Source of the DNA: Atopomonas hussainii
GTDB lineage: Bacteria; Pseudomonadota; Gammaproteobacteria; Pseudomonadales; Pseudomonadaceae
Length of the DNA: 64,000 bases
Direction: 5' to 3'
Assembly (NCBI RefSeq): GCF_900109735.1
Contig: NZ_FOAS01000010.1
Span: 1 to 64,000, forward strand
The position numbers and the translations under genes were made by a program. Below are positions 8,853-16,165 of the stretch, piece by piece (the first letter of the stretch is position 1; each line of letters opens with the position of its first letter). The notes below the pieces were generated by a model. It ran no database searches. It was not told where the DNA came from and was given only the letters and a program-made list of their open reading frames with translations.

Positions 8853-8867
8853 GCGAAAGCTGTGCCA
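8853..8867 (-). promoter_or_regulatory. Sigma-54 (-24/-12) promoter of hcp
   Basis: On the minus strand the sequence is TGGCACAGCTTTCGC. It keeps the GG and GC pairs at the required 10-base spacing and has one mismatch in the TTGC half of TGGCAC-N5-TTGC. It points at hcp, with a predicted start near 8841. The cluster itself encodes a VasH/Sfa-type sigma-54 activator at 18807-20321, and VasH-type proteins are known to activate hcp operons. Confidence 0.65.
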
Positions 8868-9290
8868 ACTTCATGCGGGCCTTTAATTAAGCGCTCATGG
8901 TGGGTTTGTTTGAGTTTATTAGGTGTGCAGCTATTACGGTATGCGCAGAAAGCTGCGCAGTTGCTGTGTAAGTTTTACCGCGCATAAGGTGTGCGTCGAT
9001 ATATTGTCGTCAAATAAATTTTAATGCGAACTGTGTCGCGTTGAGGTTGGATAATTGTGGCGATTAGTTGCGCAGGTCTAATTGTGCGCTGGGTCGCATA
9101 TTTGTGTTTGTTTTTGCGTGTTAAGCAGGGCTCGTGTTGTGCGTAAATTATCCTATCATGCTGAAAAGTAAGGGCTTTTACTGTCTGCTTGGCGAGTTTT
9201 TGATGGTTTCTGAATAAGCTTCAGAAATATCGCTTGGGGTTGTTTTATACCAAAGTCAGGTCTAGCCTTGTGCCACTTTCGTTTTGCGCA

Positions 9291-9319
9291 GTTAATTGCC
9301 GCTGTTGAGCGTTAATTGC
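9291..9319 (+). repeat. Phased direct repeat upstream of tssA
   Basis: GTTAATTGC occurs at 9291-9299 and again at 9311-9319, start to start 20 bp, or about two helical turns. This is a common arrangement for cooperative binding by a regulator. Which protein would bind is unknown. Confidence 0.45.
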
Positions 9320-9382
9320 GGAATTGTTCGACAAACATATCTGCATTGTTTATACGGATATAAATGTGAGAATTGTCACGGA

Positions 9383-10945
9383 ATGACATTCGTCTCGGCT
9401 TGTTTAAATCGCTGCCTCGATATTGCTAAACACCCAGTCACTGCGGCGCAGTTCGCCGGTGATGATGTTCGCTATAGCCCCGAGTTTGAAAAGCTTGAAA
9501 CCGAACTGGCCAAAGCAGGCTCGTTGCAGGGCGCTGGCAGTATCGATTGGGAAAGTGTGGTCGATGGTGCCGAGCTGCTGCTGCGTGAGCAATCCAAGGA
9601 CTTACGCGTCGCCGCTTGGTATATCTGGGGCCTGTATCAGCGTGAGTCGTTCGCCGGCCTGCAGGGCGGCATCGCCTTACTGCATCACTTGTGTACTCAG
9701 CATTGGGCCGAACTGCATCCGCGTAAAGAACGTACCCGTAGCGCGCCGCTGGCGTGGTTGTTTGGTCGCGTGGAAGGCTTGCTCACTGACTCGATTCCCC
9801 TGCGTGATCAACAAGCGCTATTCCGCCAGCTGCATGAGCACTTAACGGCACTGGATGACTTTTTTGCCGAGCGCTTAGGCGACCAAGCGCCGCTGCTGTT
9901 GCCGCTGCACCGCAAGCTGGCCGAGATGCTTAAGCGTGCCGAGCAGAACCAGCCTGAGCCCGGTGCCGCCAGTGCCGTGCTGGCGCAGGTCAAGCAAGCG
10001 GCCAGCCAGCTGATTAACCCCAGCACACCGATTGATAACGAGCGCGATGCGCAAAAATCGCTGCGCGCCCTGCAGGACGGCAGCCGCAGCCTGTGCGCCT
10101 ACTGGTTAAAGCAAAAGGCCAGTGATGTGCGCCCGTTGCGCTTGACTCGCAGCTTGCTGTGGCTGGGTATCGACAGCTTGCCCGAGCGCAACGCCGATGG
10201 CGTGACCAGTCTGCGTGGTTTGCCCGCCGACAAACTGGCCAACTACCGCGAGCGCCTGCAGCAAGAAGCCTATGCCGACTTGCTGGTGGACTTAGAGGCC
10301 AGCGTCGCGCGCTCGCCGTTCTGGCTTGATGGCCAGCGCTTGGTCTGGGAGTGCCTCACCGCGTTGGATAACGAGCTGGCCGCGCATGAAGTAGAAGTGC
10401 AGTTGTCACTGCTGCTCAAGCGCTTCCCCGATTTGCCCAGTTTGAGCTTTCACGATGGCCAGCCCTTTGCTGATGCCGAAACCGCCGCTTGGATTGCTGC
10501 CCACGTTCTGCCACATGGCCAAGCCGAAGCGCCGAGTACGGCGCGTGGCGACGCTGAAGCCAGCGAGCAACCCGTGTGGGAGCTGGTCCTGCAAGACGCA
10601 CAACAGCGCTTGCGTAAAGAAGGCTTGAAAGTCTGCGTGCAGCTACTCAAGCAAGGCATGCAGCAAGCGCAAGGCGGTCGCCAGCGCTTTCATTGGCAGC
10701 TCGCGATGGCGCGCCTGTGCATGCAGGCGAAAAAATACGACCTGGCCAAAACCCAATTAGAAAACCTAGATCAGACGCTCGATAGCAGCGGGCTTGCGGC
10801 GTGGGAGCCGGAGCTAGCGCTACAAGTGCTGCGTCTGTTGCACAGTTGCTGCGAGTTGTTGCCGCAAAACCATGCGGTACGCGAACGCAGGGATGAGGTT
10901 TACCGCAGGCTGTGCCACCTCGATTTAGAAGTGGTACTGGACTAA
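9383..10945 (+). CDS. tssA: TssA, T6SS assembly cap protein (VasJ-type)
   Basis: First gene of the structural operon. The N-terminal region (FAGDDVRYSPEFEKLETELAKAG, then DWESVVDGAELLLREQSKDLRVAAW) is the ImpA-N domain of TssA. The C-terminal part (QQRLRKEGLKVCVQLLKQGM onward) fits the VasJ-type extension. TssA organises the baseplate and caps the growing tube and sheath. I chose the ATG at 9383, giving 520 residues beginning MTFVSACLNRCLDIAKHPV. The frame is open back to an ATG at 9296, but those extra 29 residues look unlike the family and lack a ribosome site. The Shine-Dalgarno at 9383 is also poor, so the start is uncertain. Confidence 0.92.
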   Translation: MTFVSACLNRCLDIAKHPVTAAQFAGDDVRYSPEFEKLETELAKAGSLQGAGSIDWESVVDGAELLLREQSKDLRVAAWYIWGLYQRESFAGLQGGIALLHHLCTQHWAELHPRKERTRSAPLAWLFGRVEGLLTDSIPLRDQQALFRQLHEHLTALDDFFAERLGDQAPLLLPLHRKLAEMLKRAEQNQPEPGAASAVLAQVKQAASQLINPSTPIDNERDAQKSLRALQDGSRSLCAYWLKQKASDVRPLRLTRSLLWLGIDSLPERNADGVTSLRGLPADKLANYRERLQQEAYADLLVDLEASVARSPFWLDGQRLVWECLTALDNELAAHEVEVQLSLLLKRFPDLPSLSFHDGQPFADAETAAWIAAHVLPHGQAEAPSTARGDAEASEQPVWELVLQDAQQRLRKEGLKVCVQLLKQGMQQAQGGRQRFHWQLAMARLCMQAKKYDLAKTQLENLDQTLDSSGLAAWEPELALQVLRLLHSCCELLPQNHAVRERRDEVYRRLCHLDLEVVLD

Positions 10946-10963
10946 CCCACAAGGAGAACCGCT

Positions 10964-11470
10964 ATGGCCAAAGAAGGCTCAGTAGCACCCAAGGAACGCG
11001 TTAACGTCACGTTTAAGCCGGCCACCGGCAATGCGCAGGAAGAAATCGAACTGCCCTTAAAGCTCATGGTGCTGGGTGATTTCACCCAACAAGCCGACGA
11101 GCGCAAGGTGGAAGACCGCAAGCCGATCAGCATCGACAAAAACAACTTCGATGAAGTGCTTGGCAAGCAAGGCCTGAACCTGACGCTGCAAGTGCCGAAC
11201 CGCCTGCAAGAAGGCGCTGAGGACGAAGATCTGGCGATTCAAATGCCGATCAACAGCCTCAAAGATTTCACCCCCGAGCGCATTGTTGAGCAAGTGCCCG
11301 AGCTGCAAAAGCTGATGGAACTACGCGACGCGCTGATGGCCCTGAAAGGCCCGCTGGGTAATGCCCCAGCCTTCCGCAAGGCTATCGAAGGCGTGCTCGC
11401 CGACGGCGAATCGCGCAACCGCGTACTGGCCGAGCTGGGCCTAGACGCCACTGCTGAACAAGACGCATAA
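10964..11470 (+). CDS. tssB: TssB (VipA), contractile sheath small subunit
   Basis: A 168-residue protein with the TssB signature: RVNVTFKP near the start, LPLKLMVLGDFTQ, then ISIDKNNFDEVL and INSLKDFTPERIVEQVPEL, ending in a helical region with GPLGNAPAFRK. With TssC it polymerises into the sheath around the Hcp tube, whose contraction fires the needle. An AAGGAG ribosome site precedes the ATG, and the gene follows tssA by 18 bp. Length and features are ordinary for the family. Confidence 0.97.
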   Translation: MAKEGSVAPKERVNVTFKPATGNAQEEIELPLKLMVLGDFTQQADERKVEDRKPISIDKNNFDEVLGKQGLNLTLQVPNRLQEGAEDEDLAIQMPINSLKDFTPERIVEQVPELQKLMELRDALMALKGPLGNAPAFRKAIEGVLADGESRNRVLAELGLDATAEQDA

Positions 11471-11487
11471 GGACAAGGACCGTCAAC

Positions 11488-12963
11488 ATGAGCACAAGTG
11501 CAGTCATGGAGCGCGGCGAAGGCGCCGCCGAACTGGGCATTCTCGACAAGATTATTGCCGAAACCAAACTGACCCCCGAAGACGAAGCCTATGGCATCGC
11601 CAAGCGCGGCGTGTCGGCGTTTATTGAAGAGCTGCTTAAGCCGCAGAACAACAACGAGCCGGTAAAGAAGGCGTTGGTCGATCGCATGATCGCCGAGATC
11701 GATGCCAAGCTGAGCCAGCAGATGGACGAAATTCTCCACCACAAGGACTTCCAAGCACTGGAGTCTTCGTGGCGTGGCCTGAAGCTGCTGGTTGATCGCA
11801 CCAACTTCCGCGAGAACATCAAGCTCGAGCTGCTTAATGTTTCCAAGCAAGACCTGCTGGATGACTTTGAAGACTCGCCGGAGATCGTGCAGTCCGGCCT
11901 GTATAAGCACATCTACACCGCCGAATATGGCCAGTTTGGTGGTCAGCCGGTGGGCGGCATCATCGCCAACTACTTCTTCGACCCCAGCGCGCCGGACATC
12001 AAAACCATGCAGTACGTGGCCAGCGTTGCGAGCATGTCGCACGCGCCGTTTATTGCCGCCGCCGGCCCGAAATTCTTTGGTCTGGAAAGCTTCACTGGCC
12101 TGCCAGATTTGAAAGACCTCAAGGACCACTTCGAAGGCCCGCAGTTCACCAAATGGCAGAGCTTCCGCGAGCAAGAAGATGCTCGCTACGTGGGTCTGAC
12201 CCTGCCGCGCTTCTTGCTGCGTCATCCGTACGACCCAGAAGAAAATCCGGTCAAGTCGTTTGTCTACAAAGAAAGCGTCGCCGCCAGCCACGAGCATTAC
12301 CTGTGGGGCAACACCGCTTACACCTTCGCCTCGCGTCTGACCGATAGCTTCGCCAAGTTCCGCTGGTGCCCGAACATCATCGGCCCGCAGAGCGGTGGCG
12401 CGGTAGAAGATCTGCCGCTGCACCACTTCGAGAGCATGGGCGAAATTGAGACCAAGATTCCTACCGAGGTTCTGGTTTCAGACCGTCGCGAATACGAGCT
12501 GGCCGAAGAAGGCTTTATCGCCCTGACCATGCGTAAGGGCAGCGATAACGCGGCGTTCTTCTCCGCTAACTCGGCGCAGAAGGCCAAGTTCTTTGGCACC
12601 AGCGAAGAAGGCCGCACCGCGGAACTGAACTACAAGCTGGGCACCCAGCTGCCGTACCTGTTCATCGTTAACCGTCTGGCGCACTACCTGAAAGTGCTGC
12701 AGCGCGAGCAAATCGGCGCGTGGAAAGAGCGCACCGACCTTGAGCTGGAGCTGAACAAGTGGATTCGTCAGTTCGTTGCCGACCAAGAAAACCCCAGCTC
12801 CGAAGTACGTAGCCGCCGTCCGCTGCGCGCCGCGCAAGTCAAAGTGGCTGATGTCGAAGGCGAGCCGGGTTGGTACCGCGTGAGCCTGTCGGTACGCCCG
12901 CACTTCAAGTACATGGGCGCCGACTTCACCTTGTCGCTGGTCGGCAAGTTGGACAAGGAGTAA
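11488..12963 (+). CDS. tssC: TssC (VipB), contractile sheath large subunit
   Basis: A 491-residue protein of normal TssC size. Recognisable blocks include DFQALESSWRGLKLLVDRT, a region with PVGGIIANYFF, FRWCPNIIGPQSGGAVEDLP and the C-terminal VADVEGEPGWYRVSLSVRPHFKYMGADF. It forms the outer, ClpV-sensitive sheath layer together with TssB. It starts 17 bp after tssB. The leader contains a GGACAAGGACCGTC sequence in which GAC and GTC could pair around a GGA loop, an imperfect RsmA/CsrA-type site. Confidence 0.97.
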   Translation: MSTSAVMERGEGAAELGILDKIIAETKLTPEDEAYGIAKRGVSAFIEELLKPQNNNEPVKKALVDRMIAEIDAKLSQQMDEILHHKDFQALESSWRGLKLLVDRTNFRENIKLELLNVSKQDLLDDFEDSPEIVQSGLYKHIYTAEYGQFGGQPVGGIIANYFFDPSAPDIKTMQYVASVASMSHAPFIAAAGPKFFGLESFTGLPDLKDLKDHFEGPQFTKWQSFREQEDARYVGLTLPRFLLRHPYDPEENPVKSFVYKESVAASHEHYLWGNTAYTFASRLTDSFAKFRWCPNIIGPQSGGAVEDLPLHHFESMGEIETKIPTEVLVSDRREYELAEEGFIALTMRKGSDNAAFFSANSAQKAKFFGTSEEGRTAELNYKLGTQLPYLFIVNRLAHYLKVLQREQIGAWKERTDLELELNKWIRQFVADQENPSSEVRSRRPLRAAQVKVADVEGEPGWYRVSLSVRPHFKYMGADFTLSLVGKLDKE

Positions 12964-12966
12964 GGC

Positions 12967-13383
12967 ATGCACGCCCAAGTCAGTCTGTTCGAGCGCTTGG
13001 CTGGTCAAGCCCCGGTGCGTCGCGGCAAAGCCGACGGCGAGGCCGAGGCGCAGCTCATGGGCTCGGTGGCCATGCACTTGGGCAAAATGCTCAGCACCCG
13101 TGCCGGCAGTGTGCAAACGCTGCCGGACTACGGGCTGCCAGATCTCAACGACATGCGCCTGAGCCTGCACGATGCCTTGCAGCAAGCGCGCCTGTCGATC
13201 GAACGCTTTATCGAGGCCTACGAGCCGCGCCTATCGCGCGTGCGCGTGGTGCCTTTGCCGCGCGAGCACGACCCGCTGCGCTTGGCCTTTGCGATCGAAG
13301 CAAACCTGCACATGGAAGGCGGCCCGCGCCCGGTGCGCTTTAGCGCGCAGCTGGACGGTAGCGGGCAGGTCAAGGTGAGTTAA
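12967..13383 (+). CDS. tssE: TssE, gp25-like baseplate protein
   Basis: A 138-residue protein matching the gp25/TssE family: VSLFERLAG at the N-terminus, the block LPDYGLPDLNDMRLS (about 53-67), and IERFIEAYEPRLSRVRV. It is a wedge component of the T6SS baseplate. The start follows the tssC stop after three bases, and tssF begins directly after its own stop codon, so the block is tightly coupled. It corresponds to hsiF2 in the HSI-II nomenclature. Confidence 0.94.
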   Translation: MHAQVSLFERLAGQAPVRRGKADGEAEAQLMGSVAMHLGKMLSTRAGSVQTLPDYGLPDLNDMRLSLHDALQQARLSIERFIEAYEPRLSRVRVVPLPREHDPLRLAFAIEANLHMEGGPRPVRFSAQLDGSGQVKVS

Positions 13384-15153
13384 GTGGCATTCAACAGCTA
13401 TTACCAAAGCGAAATCAGCGCCCTGCGCCAACTGGGCAAGCGCTTCTCAGAGCGCAGCCCAGCGTTGGCGCCCTTCCTGGGCCAAGGCAGCCACGACCCG
13501 GATGTCGAGCGCCTGCTCGAAGGTTTTGCGTTTTTAACCGGGCGCCTGCGCCAGAAGCTGGATGATGAGCTGCCCGAGCTGACCCACTCGCTGATGCAGC
13601 TGCTGTGGCCCAACTACATGCGCCCGCTGCCGGCGTTCAGCATGTTGCAGTTTGAGCCGCTTAAGCACAGCGCCAACAGTGTGCCGGTGACCCGCCATAC
13701 GATGGTGGAAGCTAAGCCGCACAGCGGCGTGCGCTGTCAGTTTCGCACCTGCTACCAAACCCAGGTGCATGCGTTGGCGGCCACTCAGCTGGATTATGCC
13801 GTGCAGGGCGATGGGGCGCTGATGCGCCTGCGCTTAATGATGAGCGCCGATGGCCAGTTAAGCGACATTGGCCTGTCTAACCTGCGCCTGCACTTTGCCG
13901 GTGAGCGCTTTATCAGCCAGATGCTCTACTTGGCGCTGCTGCGCAACCTAAGCGGCATCAATGTGCAGTTGCTGGATGGCGAAGGCAAACCGCTGGATGC
14001 GCAGTTCCGCCTGCGCCCAGAGCAAGTGCTGCCGGTGGGCTTCGATGAAGACGACGCCTTGATGCCGTACCCGCTGAATACCTTCCGCGGCTATCGCCTG
14101 CTGCAGGAGTACTACGCCTTTCAGGACAAGTTCCTGTTTGTCGATGTCGAGGGCCTAGAGCGCCTTAACCAGTGGCCTGAGGCGGTGCAGAAAGCCGCGC
14201 GTGGTTTCGAGCTGACCTTCGATATCTGCAAAGCCACCGCCTACCGCATTCGCCCGACGCTGGATAACGTGCGCTTGTACTGCACGCCGGTGGTTAACTT
14301 GTTTGCCCACGATGCGTTGCCGATTCGCATGGACGGCAAGCAGGACGAATACTTGCTGCTGCCCGCCGAACACAAAAGCGAACACTGCGGCGTGTTTGCC
14401 GTGGAGCGCGTCACCGGCTGGCGCCCGGGTGGCTTGGGTTATGAAGAGTACGTGCCGTTTGAATCCTTCGAGCACGATCCGGCCAGCGGCGCACAGCGCA
14501 GTCGGCCGTATTACAGCGTGCGCCAGCGCCCCTCGCTGCTGGATAGCAGCTTGGATACTTACCTCAGTTTCAGCCAGCGCCCCGGCGAGCAGCACGAGAC
14601 GATTTCCATTGAGCTGACTTGCACCAATCAGAATTTGCCGCGTCAGCTGGCGGTGGGCGATATCTGCCTGCCGAGCGAAGATACCCCCGAGTTCTTGCGT
14701 TTTCGCAACATTATTCCCGCTACTGCGCACTATGCGCCGCCGCTTAATCGGGATTTTTTGTGGAAGCTGATTTCCAACATGTCGCTGAATTACCTGTCGC
14801 TGGCCGATGTCGAGGCGCTGCGGGTGATTCTGCAAACCTACGACTTCCCGCGCTATTACGACCAGCACGCCGAGCGCATCAGCCGCCGCCAGTTAAGCGG
14901 CCTGAAAGGCATTCAGCACAAGCATGTCGATCGCCTGCTCAAAGGCTTGCCGGTGCGCGGGGTGCGTACCGAACTGCAGATGGATCAGGAGTGCTTTATC
15001 GGCGAGGGCGATCTGTTTTTGTTCGCCTCAGTGCTTAACGAGTTTTTTGCTTTGTACGCCAGCTTGAACTCGTACCACGAACTGCGCGTGCACAGTGAAC
15101 AGGGAGAGGAGTACGCATGGACGCCGCGTATGGGCATGCAGCCCATCCTATAA
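13384..15153 (+). CDS. tssF: TssF, baseplate wedge protein
   Basis: A 589-residue protein beginning with GTG directly after the tssE stop codon (no spacer). The opening (YYQSEISALRQLGKRFSE, then HDPDVERLLEGFAFLTGRLRQKLDDELPELTHSLMQLLWPNYMRPLPA) is the classic TssF/VasA N-terminus. With TssG, TssE and TssK it builds the baseplate on which VgrG and the tail assemble. The frame continues to 15153 and overlaps tssG by 37 bp. Confidence 0.96.
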   Translation: MAFNSYYQSEISALRQLGKRFSERSPALAPFLGQGSHDPDVERLLEGFAFLTGRLRQKLDDELPELTHSLMQLLWPNYMRPLPAFSMLQFEPLKHSANSVPVTRHTMVEAKPHSGVRCQFRTCYQTQVHALAATQLDYAVQGDGALMRLRLMMSADGQLSDIGLSNLRLHFAGERFISQMLYLALLRNLSGINVQLLDGEGKPLDAQFRLRPEQVLPVGFDEDDALMPYPLNTFRGYRLLQEYYAFQDKFLFVDVEGLERLNQWPEAVQKAARGFELTFDICKATAYRIRPTLDNVRLYCTPVVNLFAHDALPIRMDGKQDEYLLLPAEHKSEHCGVFAVERVTGWRPGGLGYEEYVPFESFEHDPASGAQRSRPYYSVRQRPSLLDSSLDTYLSFSQRPGEQHETISIELTCTNQNLPRQLAVGDICLPSEDTPEFLRFRNIIPATAHYAPPLNRDFLWKLISNMSLNYLSLADVEALRVILQTYDFPRYYDQHAERISRRQLSGLKGIQHKHVDRLLKGLPVRGVRTELQMDQECFIGEGDLFLFASVLNEFFALYASLNSYHELRVHSEQGEEYAWTPRMGMQPIL

Positions 15154-16139
15154 CGCGCCTGAGTCGCGAAATTCGCCTCTACCACCTGTTCCAAGCCATG
15201 GAGCAGGTGCGCGCCCAGCTGGCCGAGGCCAACCCGCAGTTAGATGACGAACAGCTGGACGACTGCCTAGAGCTACAAGCCAACCCGAGCTTGGGCTTCC
15301 CCGGCAGCGACGTTGATCGCGTGGAGTTTTTCGAGGAGCACGGCGTGCTGCGCGCGCGCATGCGCTTGAACGTGATTGGCCTGTGCGGCGCCAACTCGCC
15401 GCTGCCGGCCTTCTACAGCGAGCAAGCGTTGGGCGATAGCCAAGACGGCAACCCGACGCGCGATTTTCTCGACCTGTTCCACCATCGCTTACAGCGCCTG
15501 CTGCTGCCGATCTGGCGCAAGTACCGCTACCGCGCCAGCTATCAGGCCGGTGCGCGCGATCGTTTCTCCGAGCGCTTGTTCGCCCTGATCGGCTTGGGCG
15601 GCCACGAACTGCGCCAGAGTTCGGAGTTGAACTGGAAACGCCTGTTGCCTTATCTCGGCCTGCTCAGCCTGCGCGCCCACTCGGCGGCGTTGGTGGAAGC
15701 GGTGCTGCGTTACTACTTCAAGCATGCCGACCTGCGCATCGAGCAATGCCTTGAGCGGCAAGTGGAAATCCTCCCCGAGCAGCGCAATGGCTTGGGCCTG
15801 GCCAACAGCGCGCTGGGCGACAGCCTAGTGCTCGGTGAGCGCGTGCGTGATCGCGGCGGCAAGTTCCGCATTCATATCCGCGAGCTGGATTGGCAGCGCT
15901 TTCACGAATTTTTACCGATTGGCGAAGGCCATGTGCCGCTCTACGAGCTAGTGCGTTTCACCCTGCGCGATCCGCTGGATTACGACCTGCGCCTGCAAAT
16001 TCGCCGCGACGCCATGCGCGAGCTGAGCCTCGGGCAAGACAACGCCTGTCGTTTGGGCTGGACCAGTTGGCTAGGTCTCGAAAACGCCGAGGGTGTGGTC
16101 ACTCTCAACTGCCGACCGCAATCAAGGACGGGCCTGTAA
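15117..16139 (+). CDS. tssG: TssG, baseplate wedge protein
   Basis: A 340-residue TssG/VasB protein. It shows the N-terminal HPITRLSREIRLYHLFQAMEQ, the middle FLDLFHHRLQRLLLPIWRKYRY and the later LGDSLVLGERVRDRGGKFRI, all typical of the family. The start at 15117, inside the end of tssF, keeps the expected leading residues and lies next to a GGAGAGGAG ribosome site. The resulting 37-bp overlap suggests translational coupling. It interacts with TssF in the wedge complex. Confidence 0.95.
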   Translation: MDAAYGHAAHPITRLSREIRLYHLFQAMEQVRAQLAEANPQLDDEQLDDCLELQANPSLGFPGSDVDRVEFFEEHGVLRARMRLNVIGLCGANSPLPAFYSEQALGDSQDGNPTRDFLDLFHHRLQRLLLPIWRKYRYRASYQAGARDRFSERLFALIGLGGHELRQSSELNWKRLLPYLGLLSLRAHSAALVEAVLRYYFKHADLRIEQCLERQVEILPEQRNGLGLANSALGDSLVLGERVRDRGGKFRIHIRELDWQRFHEFLPIGEGHVPLYELVRFTLRDPLDYDLRLQIRRDAMRELSLGQDNACRLGWTSWLGLENAEGVVTLNCRPQSRTGL

Positions 16140-16165
16140 AGGCCGCCTGCTTTAAGGACGAAACA

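Larger units (their letters stand above)
8797..9382. promoter_or_regulatory. Divergent hcp / tssA control region
   Basis: About 586 bp without a gene, clearly richer in A+T than the flanking genes. Besides the hcp promoter it holds four copies of TGCGCAG (8942, 8954, 9069, 9285) and a phased GTTAATTGC repeat. A weaker -24/-12-like sequence on the plus strand at 9128-9142 (GGGCTCGTGTTGTGC) could serve tssA but has three mismatches. No convincing open frame or RNA gene was seen. Confidence 0.6.

Noticed and set aside
9057-9070. TGGCGATTAGTTGC as a sigma-54 promoter for tssA
   Set aside because: GG and GC are nine bases apart instead of ten, a spacing that normally abolishes sigma-54 binding. 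The alternative at 9128-9142 has correct spacing but three mismatches, so it is mentioned only as weak.
9296-9382. 29-codon N-terminal extension of tssA
   Set aside because: The extra residues are Cys-rich and unlike TssA proteins, whereas the ATG at 9383 gives the usual start and length.
11239-12426. Long open frame of 395 codons on the minus strand inside tssB/tssC
   Set aside because: It is antisense to two certain genes, has no ribosome site or family resemblance, and is what GC-rich codon bias produces opposite real genes.
15890-16165. 92-codon N-terminal extension of clpV inside tssG
   Set aside because: The region is the tssG coding sequence in another frame; a clear AAGGACG ribosome site precedes the ATG at 16166.
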